Notes under the pieces: model-generated
What the model was told of the DNA's origin: nothing
Seen by the model: only the letters and a program-made list of their open reading frames with translations
The model's database searches: none
Program-made: the position numbers and the translations under genes
DNA from: Stigonema ocellatum SAG 48.90 = DSM 106950
Lineage (GTDB): Bacteria; Cyanobacteriota; Cyanobacteriia; Cyanobacteriales; Nostocaceae
Direction of reading: 5' to 3'
DNA: 64,000 bases
Assembly: GCA_016903675.1 (NCBI GenBank)
Contig: JADQBA010000004.1
Location: forward strand, 1-64,000
Shown here: positions 36,571 to 45,157 of the stretch, in pieces
How the letters are laid out: each line of letters starts with the position of its first letter
How positions within the stretch are numbered: position 1 is the stretch's first letter

Positions 36571-36999
36571 TTAGATTTTTTGCTTTTTAAAAAGAGTAAT
36601 AAAACCTGCTTGTTGAAAGTGTTTATCATGGGCGATCGCTTCTGTTAATTCTAATTCTTCCATGATTTGAAATCAACTACAATCGGTTAAACTCCATCCT
36701 TTATCGGGTCTTTTTAGATATAATTCTAAGGCTTTGGTAAATTGTTGGTTATTCGCTGCTATGATAATAACATTAGGGTGAGATTGCATTCTTTGAACGG
36801 TTAATCCTGCTTCTTGACGAAGAAGAGTATCAAATTTAGAAAAGAAGTTTAAAAATTCTGTTAAGACCATTTCGCTAGTCACAATCTTCTTTTTTTGACT
36901 TTGTAAGTTTTGAGAAATTTTGATGGCTTGTTGATGCCAACGCTCTTTTTTATGTAATAAGGCAATCCAAAATCCTGTATCAGCAAAAACGGGTTTCAT
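36571..36999 (-). pseudogene. PIN-domain toxin (VapC type) with an in-frame stop
   Basis: The frame begins FADTGFWIALLHKKERWHQQ and reaches KGWSLTDCS, where a TGA at 36673-36675 interrupts it. The same frame continues through FQIMEELELTEAIAHDKHFQ to QAGFITLFKKQKI and a TAA at 36571-36573, so the intact protein would be about 142 residues, the usual PIN toxin size. The family reads DCxSF here, so a single C-to-G change (TCA to TGA) explains the stop. The last acidic residue of the active site (HDKHF) lies after it. Its start overlaps the antitoxin stop by four bases. Confidence 0.85.
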
Positions 37000-37256
37000 T
37001 GGTTATATAAATAATGATCTAATTTTTCGGAAGCGTCTGACGGTAAACTTTCCCACAGTTCATCTGGGATTTGAGCAGCGTTTTCGGTGACTATTTGCCA
37101 AAAGGGAGGAACGGTTTCATCAAAGGGTTGATCTTTTTCTGAATAAATTAGGTTTTGTTGATTATATTTATTGATGGTTTTTTTGATAAAGTTTTCCAAT
37201 TCTCCTAATGTTAAACTCGCTACAGAACGGTTGGGTTCAAATGGGGTATTTATCAT
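36996..37256 (-). CDS. Antitoxin partner of the broken PIN toxin
   Basis: 86 residues. NRSVASLTLGELENFIKKTI begins the protein and WQIVTENAAQIPDELWESLP with SDASEKLDHYLY ends it, a layout typical of small cyanobacterial antitoxins encoded before PIN toxins. The 4-bp overlap with the toxin start is the usual coupling. With the toxin interrupted, the antitoxin may be unneeded. Confidence 0.7.
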   Translation of the reverse strand: MINTPFEPNRSVASLTLGELENFIKKTINKYNQQNLIYSEKDQPFDETVPPFWQIVTENAAQIPDELWESLPSDASEKLDHYLYNQ

Positions 37257-37784
37257 TGTTTTTAATGAATTTATTAATTACGAATTACGAATTATCCGGT
37301 CATGCAAAGCTGTACTTAGGTAGGAACTGTTAGCGGAATACCGTTATCTGTGGGTTTTAACTTCAGTATAAAGGGAACTGCCTTCAGTACCCACTCAGAA
37401 ATGGGTGTGTAATCTGCTGCTTCTTCTCCAAAACAAATCTCCAGCATATCAGTATGAATAATCCCAGGATTGAGAGGGATTGCAGCCATACCAGCGGGGA
37501 GTTCTTGTGCTAAAGAACGGGTTAACCCTTCAATTGCCCACTTAGAAGCACAATAGGGTGCCACCATAGGAGAAGTAGAGCGTCCCCAACCAGAACTAAA
37601 GTTCACAATAATACCACTTTTCTTCTCTATCATTGGCGGAACAAAGTGGCGAATTATATGAGCGACTCCTTTAAAGTTGTGATATTGCTATAAACATTCC
37701 AGTGTATCAAGCTTTCAGCGAGCGCTACTCACTTCAAAAATACACTAACGACTATCGCGGTGATACGAATACTTGGTATCATTT

Positions 37785-37844
37785 CGATTGATAAGTAAAA
37801 TCTCACGATCACCGCACGGTGGAGCCAAGTTTACTTATCAATCG
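37785..37844. repeat. 15-bp-stem hairpin within the TTAA element
   Basis: CGATTGATAAGTAAA at 37785-37799 pairs perfectly with TTTACTTATCAATCG at 37830-37844. A second, GC-richer hairpin sits in the loop (CACCGCACGGTG). It lies downstream of the ATPase gene. Confidence 0.85.
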
Positions 37845-37938
37845 TTACACTACAAAAAAAGAGGCATACACCGTACACCTCTTGTCAGTATTAACTTATC
37901 ACTTATCAGTCGTCAATAGCACTTTGTGGCACTTAATG

Positions 37939-39372
37939 CTACGCTACGTCTTTCACGAAATACATGTCTGTACCCAACTTCTGCAACGTGTAGCCCCAAT
38001 CACTCATTAGGAACGTAATCTCTTCTTCCTGTTGACGCGTGATATTCGTAGCAAGCACGCCCTGTAAGTAGCCTCTGAGGTCCTTTTCCTTAATGTGGGT
38101 GTCAGCCCGTTCTTCACTTATTCCCATGAAACCATTTTCTCTAGCCTCCTCACCACGCTCCTTGAGTTCCCCTAACACGTAGTCCGTGAGGATAATGTCA
38201 ACGCGTGATACTGTATGCTTTTTAGCGCGGCTATCGACCCACTTGTAATGCTGTACAAAAGTATTAATTCCATCGTCTACAGTTGTAAACACTTTTGTAA
38301 ACACACCTACCGCGATAGGTACAACAAGTATTTCCCATGCACTCGGTGGTAAGTCGTATTTATCAGAACGCATTCTCGCTAGCTTACCGAGTACTTTACC
38401 GTAGTCTTCTCGCACTGTTACGGGATTGCTCCATACACCGAGATAGCCGTCCTTCATGCCTTGCGTATCGAACATGCTACGTCGTTCCTGTACATTAGCT
38501 GCTTTAAACATCAGTGTCCAAGTGCGTCTTAGTATCTCCTTGGCCTCCTCTCTAGCGATACTTCTGAGGTCAAAAGCTGAGGTAAGGATTTTATAGCCGT
38601 AAGTTTTGTAGACACTCTTTTTACCCGTCTCTTCAGAACCTACAATACGGCTAATACTACTGTCCTCAGAGTTTGCTAGCAATAGTGCGTAGTGAATACC
38701 GATTTTCTCGATACTGTAACCAGGGTTAGGGTTGAAGTTGTCAAAGAGGGCAAAGCACGGTTCACCACTTAAGGCGATATCGTCAAGCGCGTTACGCATA
38801 GCAGCACCTGTTGTATCAGGGCGTATTTCTATGGTAGTGTTCTGCAAGTACTGTTCTGCAATGGCTTTACCGAGTTCAGTCTTACCACTTCCACGTAGTC
38901 CCAGAAAGTATGGAATTGGTAGTTTCATCTTCTTGGATAGCACAGCACGGCAATTGATGAGCGCAAAGCACGTTGCTATCTTGTTCTGGATGTCAGGTTC
39001 CGGTAAAGGATGGAATCTTGGTAGATACTCCTTTATAAACCACTGAGGGTATTCAAGCGCACTACCGTTAAAAGATTCTACGATATCCGGCAAGTCGTAG
39101 CTATCCTCAAAACTATATACCGGAAACACTCTACGACTTTTAACGGGAACCCTATCAATCGCATGTTGGGCTGTATCACCGTTTTCGCATTCATTACTAT
39201 CGTGTAGGCTTTTAATGAGTGCACCAATTTTTAGCTCAATAGCTAGCTTCTCATCATCCGCTATATCACTGTCCCTTGCTACTTCACCCGATAGCTCGTG
39301 TAAAAAGTCGCACTGATTAGCGCCTTCAAACTCACTGTTTTCGATTTGTTCGTGATAATATTCAGGTAGCAT
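37939..39372 (-). CDS. P-loop ATPase of the TTAA element
   Basis: 477 residues from ATG 39372, preceded by AAGGAATC at a suitable distance. The frame also runs upstream into the SDR 5' part without a stop, but the Met and ribosome site mark the element's own start. Walker A is YFLGLRGSGKTELGKA (near residue 160), Walker B is FALFDNF, and a sensor-like KILTSAFD is followed by arginines (EILRRTW). The order fits AAA+/SF3-type helicase-like ATPases found in small replicons and phages, but I do not recognise the family. The C-terminus is helical and charged. It is the only gene of the element. Confidence 0.7.
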   Translation of the reverse strand: MLPEYYHEQIENSEFEGANQCDFLHELSGEVARDSDIADDEKLAIELKIGALIKSLHDSNECENGDTAQHAIDRVPVKSRRVFPVYSFEDSYDLPDIVESFNGSALEYPQWFIKEYLPRFHPLPEPDIQNKIATCFALINCRAVLSKKMKLPIPYFLGLRGSGKTELGKAIAEQYLQNTTIEIRPDTTGAAMRNALDDIALSGEPCFALFDNFNPNPGYSIEKIGIHYALLLANSEDSSISRIVGSEETGKKSVYKTYGYKILTSAFDLRSIAREEAKEILRRTWTLMFKAANVQERRSMFDTQGMKDGYLGVWSNPVTVREDYGKVLGKLARMRSDKYDLPPSAWEILVVPIAVGVFTKVFTTVDDGINTFVQHYKWVDSRAKKHTVSRVDIILTDYVLGELKERGEEARENGFMGISEERADTHIKEKDLRGYLQGVLATNITRQQEEEITFLMSDWGYTLQKLGTDMYFVKDVA

Positions 39373-39876
39373 CGTTGATTCCTTAAGGGGAAATGGTGTT
39401 TTTCTTTTGTTGTGTGATTTTTTATAAGGATAGATGCTAGCCGTGTACAAGGTGTGGTATCTATCCTTTGTTTTAGGAATGACATTAAAGATGTCAATAG
39501 GAATGACATAGTTAATATTGATATCAATAACCTGTGAAAATTCCTCACTCGGAACCTGCCACAGAGGTGCTAAATGATTGACACTTGCTGCATTATTAAT
39601 CAGCAAATCTGGTGGATCGTATTGGTTGAGTACAGTCTGTGCCCAAGCTTTGACCTGTTGCTCATCTGCCACATCTATAGTGGCAAAATCATGGGGTGAG
39701 CCAAACTTTTTGCGTAAATTTTCCACAGCTTTTTCTGAGCGAGCACAACCGACAACAGTATGACCCTCATGAATAAACTGCTCAGTCATTGCATAACCGA
39801 GACCACGACTCACACCAGTAATGAGAATCAGCTTTGTCATTTAAAAAATCCGCCCTTAAATCATTCTAACTCTGGA

Positions 39877-40185
39877 TATAGCAATCCGGGCGTTGCTGAA
39901 TTGAAGTATGAAATGAAAAAATCGGGTGTTTTAAAACTCTTTCTCTTTGCGCCTTTGCGACTTTGCGTGAGGCAAATTCATACCGTGATTCAGCAACGCC
40001 GCAATCCGTGCAGCAGATACGAACACCTCCACCCCTTCGGGGAAGTCAAAAGTCAAAAGTCAAAAGTCAAAAGTGTTTTAAGTTTTGACTTTTGAATTTT
40101 GAATTTTGAATTTCCGCGTAGCGGCTTGTCCCCCAAGTCTCCCAAGTCGTCCCCCTTGTTCGGAAATCTGCGGAGGATTGCTATA
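39877..40185. mobile_element. TATAGCAATCC element with a second element nested inside
   Basis: Ends TATAGCAATCC and GGATTGCTATA are inverted. Internal TCAAAAG heptamer repeats, GTAGCGGCTTGTCCCCC and CCCTTGT blocks match 46323-46507. It is larger because the element at 39889-40000 has landed 12 bp inside its left end. Target duplication is not clear. Confidence 0.8.
39889..40000. mobile_element. Nested MITE, family GGCGTTGCTGAAT, 8-bp TSD
   Basis: Perfect 13-bp inverted ends GGCGTTGCTGAAT. GCAATCCG at 39881-39888 and 40001-40008 is a perfect 8-bp duplication of host-element sequence. 112 bp, no coding capacity. Confidence 0.88.
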
Positions 40186-41199
40186 TCACCCCTCGTAGTT
40201 ACCACCAGTAACTTTGCCCCGGAAAACAATGTACTGGTACAGGTTGTAGAATAGCATCACAGGTATGAGGAAGCCAATAAAGATAATCATGATCACCAGC
40301 GAACTGGGATCTGCGGCTGCTTCATAGATGGTGATCTGTGTAGGAATGATATAAGGGAACACAATCAATCCTAACCCAATAAATGTCAGTACGAACAGCA
40401 GAATCGTCCAGACGAAAGGCGCTCTTTCTTCTTGACGATTGAGGCTTCTCAGAAGTTGCCAAATCAGCAGCACTCCCAGGAAAGGAATGACCGCAAAGAT
40501 GTAAACTAGTGGTTGCTGAAACAAGCGTGACCTAGCATTTTCGTAAAATATTGGTGTAGAAATTGTGATGAAAATGGCTCCAATCAGCGTTGTCCAAGCA
40601 GCAATTTTGGCAGTTTTATAGTGATCTGCTTGCAATTCTCCTGTAGTTTTCCAAACAAGATAGGTGGAGCCAATGAGGACATATGCTTGAATCAACGTCA
40701 AAGCCACCAGCACAGACTGCCAACTTAACCAGTCCCAGGTTGTGCCAATAAAGTGACCCGACTTATCAACTGCAATGCCTTTGAGTACAGCACCAAGGGC
40801 GAAACCTTGACCGAGTGCTGCAACGAAACTTCCCGCACCAAAGGCGTAATTCCAAAATAATTTTCGTGTTGCTAACTCGCGAAACTCAAACGCCACACCA
40901 CGAAAGATGAATCCAAACACCATGGTGAGAATTGGGATGTACAAGGCGTTGAGGATTGTGCCATAAGCTAGGGGAAATGCTCCAAATAAACCCCCAGCCA
41001 TAAGAACCAGCCAGGTTTCATTGGCATCCCAAATGTTGCTCAAGCTGGTCATCAAAATACCCCGGCGTTCTTCGTCGGAAGAGGTTAGAGACAAGATGCC
41101 CACTCCTAAGTCAAATCCATCTAGCATCACATAGAGGAAAAGGAAGAGGGCTAAAATTACGAACCATACCTGGGGCAAGAAATACTCTAGTGTTTCCAT
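40186..41199 (-). CDS. cydB: Cytochrome bd quinol oxidase subunit II
   Basis: 337 residues from ATG 41199 (METLEYFLPQVWFV); the longer frame is repeat-encoded. CydB is the second membrane subunit of the bd-type terminal oxidase (quinol:O2). Eight to nine transmembrane segments are visible, with LYVMLDGFDLGVGIL, WDANETWLVLMAGGLFGAFP and the C-terminal VMLFYNLYQYIVFRGKV. It follows cydA across a 160-bp gap filled with repeats. Confidence 0.96.
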   Translation of the reverse strand: METLEYFLPQVWFVILALFLFLYVMLDGFDLGVGILSLTSSDEERRGILMTSLSNIWDANETWLVLMAGGLFGAFPLAYGTILNALYIPILTMVFGFIFRGVAFEFRELATRKLFWNYAFGAGSFVAALGQGFALGAVLKGIAVDKSGHFIGTTWDWLSWQSVLVALTLIQAYVLIGSTYLVWKTTGELQADHYKTAKIAAWTTLIGAIFITISTPIFYENARSRLFQQPLVYIFAVIPFLGVLLIWQLLRSLNRQEERAPFVWTILLFVLTFIGLGLIVFPYIIPTQITIYEAAADPSSLVIMIIFIGFLIPVMLFYNLYQYIVFRGKVTGGNYEG

Positions 41200-41359
41200 A
41201 TAAATAGTGGGGAGTGGGGAGTGGGGAGTGGGGAGTGGGGAGTGGGGAGTGCTTAAAACCACCAACCACCAACCATATAAATAGTGGGGAGTGGGGAGTG
41301 GGGAGTGGGGAGTGCTTAAAACCACCAACCACCAACCACCAACCACCAACCACCAACAA
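41200..41359. repeat. Tandem duplication of a GGGGAGT / CCACCAACC repeat block between cydA and cydB
   Basis: The block ATATAAATAGTGGGGAGTGG ... GTGCTTAAAACCACCAACCA occurs twice in tandem. Each contains several GGGGAGT heptamers and CCACCAA heptamers. No gene; it lengthens the spacer inside the operon. Confidence 0.85.
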
Positions 41360-42805
41360 CTATTGTTGTGCTTCTACAGGACGCTCATCTGGCAGAAACT
41401 CTGCTGGAGTTGTGTCTACCGCAGGCTGATTGGGTTCAACACCAGGTATTGGGAGGTCGAGATTTGGACCATTGCGGATAATGCGGCTGCCAAAGTACAG
41501 GACCGTAAAAAACAAAAAGGTATAGACTGTTGCAAAGCCAGTGAGTGAGACTAAGACATTGCTAGCGGGTAGATGAGATGCAGCATCCACAGTACGGATC
41601 TGACCATAGAGTGTCCACGGCTGGCGTCCGACACAACGCACAATCCAACCAGACTCTACAGCAATATATCCCAGCGGAGCCGCAAAAATCCAGGCACGCA
41701 TGAGCCAACGCTGTTGGCTGATGTTTTCCGCTTTCAGCTTACCGCGTAACCACTGCAATGTACTGAATAGCATCAATCCGGCGAAGAAGAAACCGATCGC
41801 AATCATGGTGCGAAAAGCATAGTAGATCAAACCTATTAAACGAGGACGATCCTCTGGTTTCCACTCCTTTAATCCCCTAACAGGTTCAGATAGTTTTTGT
41901 TTAAATTCTAAAATGTATCCAAGTGCACCAGGAATCGTGATTTCCCAGTCATTTTTCTGCGCCTTTTCGTTGGGTAGAGCTACCACACTCCAATCCGCTG
42001 GTTGTCCTGCTGGTGTGGACTCCCACTGCGCTTCCATTGCTGCCAATTTAGTGGGTTGATAGTGATAGACTTGTTCACCACTTAAGTGCCCAATGTAGAT
42101 TTGCAATGGAGCTACAGCGATCGCAGCTGCTAACGCAATCTTCAAAGACTGAGAAAAGAAAGCTTGATGACGCTCCTTAAGAATGTACCAAGCGCTGATC
42201 CCACCAATCACAAATAATGATGTTTCCAACGTCGCAAAAAACATGTGCAGAACGCTGTTCACCATGAATGGGTTGAGAATTGCCTGAAAGTAATCGTGGA
42301 CAATAAACTTCCCATTGACCATTTCCCCACCTGCTGGGGTTTGCATCCAGGAATTTGCCGTCAAAATCCACAGAGTTGATAGGTTTGCACCAACGGCAAC
42401 CAAAATGGTAGAGAGATAGTGAATAGTGGGATTAACACGCTCCCACCCGAATAACATAATGCCTAAAAAAGCGGCTTCTAGCATGAACGCCCAAGACGCT
42501 TCAAACCCAATGACGCTACCAAAAAAGTTACCAGCCGCCTCCGAGAAAGGTGCCCAATTGGTGCCAAACTGAAATTCCATTGGGATACCCGTCGCTACAC
42601 CAATGCCAAAATTCAGGACGTAGAACTTCGACCAAAAGCGAGCATGGAGGTAGTAGTCAGGATTACGAGTCTTGAGCCAAAGTCCCTCAACAATAACTAG
42701 ATAAATCCCCATACCTGTGGTGAGGACAGGCCAGAGAATATGAAATATTGCAGTCAGTGCAAACTGCATCCGCGATAACACAACGGAATCAGACAAAAAT
42801 TCCAC
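41360..42805 (-). CDS. cydA: Cytochrome bd quinol oxidase subunit I
   Basis: 481 residues. Haem-binding subunit of the bd oxidase. FALTAIFHILWPVLTTGMG holds an axial His, GIPMEFQFGTNW and GFEASWAFMLEAAFLGIMLF carry the conserved Glu residues, and FFATLETSLFVIGGISAWYI another segment. The Q-loop between helices VI and VII is short, as in cyanobacterial/CIO-like oxidases. W..GRQPWTLYGQIRT is conserved near the end. First gene of cydAB. Confidence 0.95.
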   Translation of the reverse strand: MEFLSDSVVLSRMQFALTAIFHILWPVLTTGMGIYLVIVEGLWLKTRNPDYYLHARFWSKFYVLNFGIGVATGIPMEFQFGTNWAPFSEAAGNFFGSVIGFEASWAFMLEAAFLGIMLFGWERVNPTIHYLSTILVAVGANLSTLWILTANSWMQTPAGGEMVNGKFIVHDYFQAILNPFMVNSVLHMFFATLETSLFVIGGISAWYILKERHQAFFSQSLKIALAAAIAVAPLQIYIGHLSGEQVYHYQPTKLAAMEAQWESTPAGQPADWSVVALPNEKAQKNDWEITIPGALGYILEFKQKLSEPVRGLKEWKPEDRPRLIGLIYYAFRTMIAIGFFFAGLMLFSTLQWLRGKLKAENISQQRWLMRAWIFAAPLGYIAVESGWIVRCVGRQPWTLYGQIRTVDAASHLPASNVLVSLTGFATVYTFLFFTVLYFGSRIIRNGPNLDLPIPGVEPNQPAVDTTPAEFLPDERPVEAQQ

Positions 42806-42925
42806 AGTTATCCCCCCTATAATTTAGTCAACCGCCACAGATTGACTCCTCTGTATGATATTACGCAATAATCCTTTACAATCAGTTTTTGATAAAGTTT
42901 TTACATAGATGAAGTAAACCCAATG

Positions 42926-42952
42926 TAGGGGCGCAAAGCCTTGCGCCCCTAC
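42926..42952. repeat. GGGGCGCAAAGCCTTGCGCCCC hairpin
   Basis: A 10-bp stem, the same type as 28591-28614, in the gap upstream of cydA. Probably a dispersed REP-like hairpin and not a cydA regulatory element. Confidence 0.6.
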
Positions 42953-42996
42953 AGATCTACCTAATTATCGAGATAAGTCTTTAACCGGAGACAATA

Positions 42997-43956
42997 TTAT
43001 GGAGCGGGAATGCTCGCAACAGTAAACGGTAACTCGGGTGTTAGCCCAGGTCCACGTTTGTCAAATTGAGAGTTGACAACAAGCAGCCGCTTCCCAGCTT
43101 GAGCAATGGTAGTCGGGTAGGCCAATAAAGGATCAGTCGTGTTGGAAACAACAGTGCCTCTCGAGAGATCCTTTGAAAGTTTCACTTTGACTATCAACCC
43201 GTTCCGGTTACGCACAACGTACAAAATCCGCTCCTCGCTGAGCAAGATTCCATCGCCATTGGTAAAAGTCTCACCCCCTAGGTCAATTTCGGTGACTTCC
43301 TTGCTAGCGATGTCAATCCTAAAGAGCTTTCCGGTATTGGTCTGCACAACTATCAGGTACTTACCGTCCTTGGTTGCAGCGATGCCATTGAGGTTAAAGC
43401 CTGACTGGTACTCTAAACTCGTACCAGTAAAATCAAGCCAAGCCTCAAACACGAATTCCTGAGCCTGATTGGTCGAAACTTTGTACAGAATCGGGTCTGA
43501 TGAGTCGGTGAAGTACGCATCTCCATTTGGGGTGAGGGCTACATCATTGATGAATGTGGAAGCCTTGTGGTTATTGAACTTACCAAGCAGGTTGCCACTG
43601 TGGATGTCGTAGACAAAAATTTGACCAGTATTGCCACCTGCGATGAACAGACGGTCTCTGTAGTTGTCTACTTTCAAGCCGATGGCTGTTGTGCGCCCAT
43701 CAGCACCACCTGGTAGGAACACATTGGCTGATTCCTCTTGGAGATTACCTCGAAAAATCGTGCCGTCTGTCGTGCTACTTACAAAAAAATCCTTGGTTCT
43801 TGGTTGGTATCCAATACCTTCTGGAAAAACAGCCTCTCCAGGAAGGATGTAGCGATCAAAGCTGGAAATCCTAGCCTGGGTACTGGCGAAATCCAAGGTG
43901 ATGAGTGAGACTACCACCAGTACGAGCAGCAAGAGGTACTTCAATTTAGACATCAA
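42997..43956 (-). CDS. Secreted SMP-30/gluconolactonase-like beta-propeller protein
   Basis: 319 residues (a second Met at 43953 is equally possible). Signal peptide KYLLLLVLVVVSLITLDFAS, cleavage near STQA. The mature chain has propeller blades with PEGIGYQPRTKDFFVSSTTD, FINDVALTPNGDAYFTDSSD and NLNGIAATKDGKYLIVVQTN. SMP-30-like proteins are Ca-dependent lactonases, but the metal ligands are only partly evident here. Single-gene unit. Confidence 0.85.
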   Translation of the reverse strand: MMSKLKYLLLLVLVVVSLITLDFASTQARISSFDRYILPGEAVFPEGIGYQPRTKDFFVSSTTDGTIFRGNLQEESANVFLPGGADGRTTAIGLKVDNYRDRLFIAGGNTGQIFVYDIHSGNLLGKFNNHKASTFINDVALTPNGDAYFTDSSDPILYKVSTNQAQEFVFEAWLDFTGTSLEYQSGFNLNGIAATKDGKYLIVVQTNTGKLFRIDIASKEVTEIDLGGETFTNGDGILLSEERILYVVRNRNGLIVKVKLSKDLSRGTVVSNTTDPLLAYPTTIAQAGKRLLVVNSQFDKRGPGLTPELPFTVASIPAP

Positions 43957-44057
43957 TTTCTTTTAAACTTTACAACTCCAGATTGAGTGTATAACTTACT
44001 GGTTAACATTAGGTTAAGCTTCAGTTAACTCTAAGTTAAATGTGGCTAATTTCTTGG

Positions 44058-44122
44058 TTCGTAGTAGCGCTTTAGCGCCGGTTGAATCGCGGTTAAACCG
44101 GCGCTAAAGCGCTACTACAAAC
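44058..44122. repeat. Long hairpin of the GTAGTAGCGCTTTAGCGCC family (copy 2)
   Basis: Near copy of 20886-20950, with GTAGTAGCGCTTTAGCGCCG pairing to CGGCGCTAAAGCGCTACTAC. It precedes the gene at 44193. Confidence 0.85.
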
Positions 44123-44192
44123 CCAACAATAAAGCTAATTCAGGCAAACTCAGGTATAATCTAATGGCGGTTGTTGCTCTGGAGATGACATT

Positions 44193-44972
44193 ATGCTTCT
44201 TCTCGATGCTCCCAATGTTCAAGTAATTGCCGGAGAAAATGCGGTTCACATTTCTCAATTGCCGAAGGTGTGGCAAGAAATTGCTGTGTCATTGGCTGGC
44301 TTTGGACTTTCAGATCCGCAAAGTTATGTTGAAATGGCGCAGTTGTTCCAGTACAAGTTGGAGCAGGGTGATATTGATCTTTTCAACGAACACTCAGAAC
44401 TTGCTCACTTAATGCCATCATTTACCGAGTTATTCGGACAGTTGGCGCGGGAAACTCTAGAATTTTACGGGCACGATTTTAAGGTTGAAAGCTATCCGAA
44501 TTTTGCAGAGGTGCTTCGGGAAGTTGAGTCAAAGGGGTTAGAATCTGCTGACGAGGTAAAGGTAGCTCGCATCGGCATAGAACTTTTTGATGAGTTCGGT
44601 TATGAACTTCCCGCAAGCTTCTACCACGTACATCTTGCTCCCATTTACCGGGATCATGTGTTTGAAGAACGGGCTTTACGGTTTGACCCTCGTGATAAAG
44701 AACACAAGCGATCTTGGGATGCAGTACTTCACGCCTGCAAGGTGTTTGCTGTGCAAATGAAGATACAAAGCATCGCTTCCAAATACGGTTTTACCTATCA
44801 GCACGGTTGCGGTTGCGAAAACCATTTATCTTCTATTGATCAGTCACGCGGAGCTTTTGAGTATGAATTGGATCCCCAAAAGCGTCAACGGTGGATTCGC
44901 AGTTTCATCTGGACAGCATGGTACGAGTATGCTTTCTTCCCCATCGTACCGAATACGAGTTATCTAGTGTAA
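44193..44972 (+). CDS. Hypothetical protein
   Basis: 259 residues, ATG 44193. Mixed helical sequence with LPSFTELFGQLARETLEFYG-like segments (MPSFTELFGQLARETLEFYG), FGYELPASFYHVHLAPIYRD and a Cys/His cluster YQHGCGCENHLSS that could bind a metal. No family recognised. The stop is immediately followed by a GGGGAGTAGGG short repeat (44973-45052). Confidence 0.65.
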   Translation: MLLLDAPNVQVIAGENAVHISQLPKVWQEIAVSLAGFGLSDPQSYVEMAQLFQYKLEQGDIDLFNEHSELAHLMPSFTELFGQLARETLEFYGHDFKVESYPNFAEVLREVESKGLESADEVKVARIGIELFDEFGYELPASFYHVHLAPIYRDHVFEERALRFDPRDKEHKRSWDAVLHACKVFAVQMKIQSIASKYGFTYQHGCGCENHLSSIDQSRGAFEYELDPQKRQRWIRSFIWTAWYEYAFFPIVPNTSYLV

Positions 44973-45052
44973 TGGGGAGTAGGGAGTGGGGAGTGGGGAT
45001 TAGGGAGTGGGGAGTAGGGAGTGGGGAGTGGGGAGTGGGGAGTGGGGAGCAG
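44973..45052. repeat. GGGGAGTAGGG short tandem repeat
   Basis: A run of GGGGAGT and GTAGGGA heptamer-like units directly after the preceding stop codon, with a complementary CCCCATTCCCC run at 45121-45151 downstream, so the pair can fold. Confidence 0.85.
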
Positions 45053-45157
45053 CCCACTGAGAGTCGTTCCTACGCACTCAATATGAACTGCGTGTACCAT
45101 CAAACCTAAAAATTTCTCTTCCCCATTCCCCACTCCCCATTCCCCACTCCCTATTCT

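Larger units (their letters stand above)
37675..39511 (-). mobile_element. 1,837-bp insertion carrying a single P-loop ATPase gene, TTAA on both sides
   Basis: Its limits follow from the restored SDR frame: TTAA lies at both ends and the host sequence reads TTAA once. The inward ends CTATGTCATTCCTATTG and AGTTGTGATATTGCTAT are weakly similar (TGT-AT-T-CTAT), so terminal repeats are at best short. No transposase, integrase or reverse transcriptase is encoded. Both noncoding flanks carry hairpins: 37785-37844, and AGGATAGAT...ATCTATCCT near 39436-39475. Element type unrecognised. Confidence 0.75.
37316..39840 (-). pseudogene. Short-chain dehydrogenase gene split by a TTAA-bounded insertion
   Basis: The 5' part (39840-39512) encodes an SDR N-terminus with the cofactor motif TGVSRGLG, LLINNAAS and VIDINI. 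The 3' part (37670-37316) continues KGVAHIIRHFVPPMIEKKSG, then IIVNFSSGWG and the catalytic YCASK. The two halves are separated by 1,837 bp. Joining them at TTAA (39512-39515 and 37671-37674, one copy kept) restores the reading frame GAT ATC AAT ATT AAA GGA GTC exactly, a 227-residue protein, with no base missing. The insertion destroys the gene. Confidence 0.92.

Noticed and set aside
38732..39046. Plus-strand ORF opposite the ATPase gene
   Set aside because: Shadow of the ATPase coding strand; no ribosome site or domain.
40186..41359. N-terminal extensions of cydB with GGWWLVV and TPHSPLPTPH motifs
   Set aside because: Translations of the repeat block; CydB begins at METLEYFLPQ, 41199.
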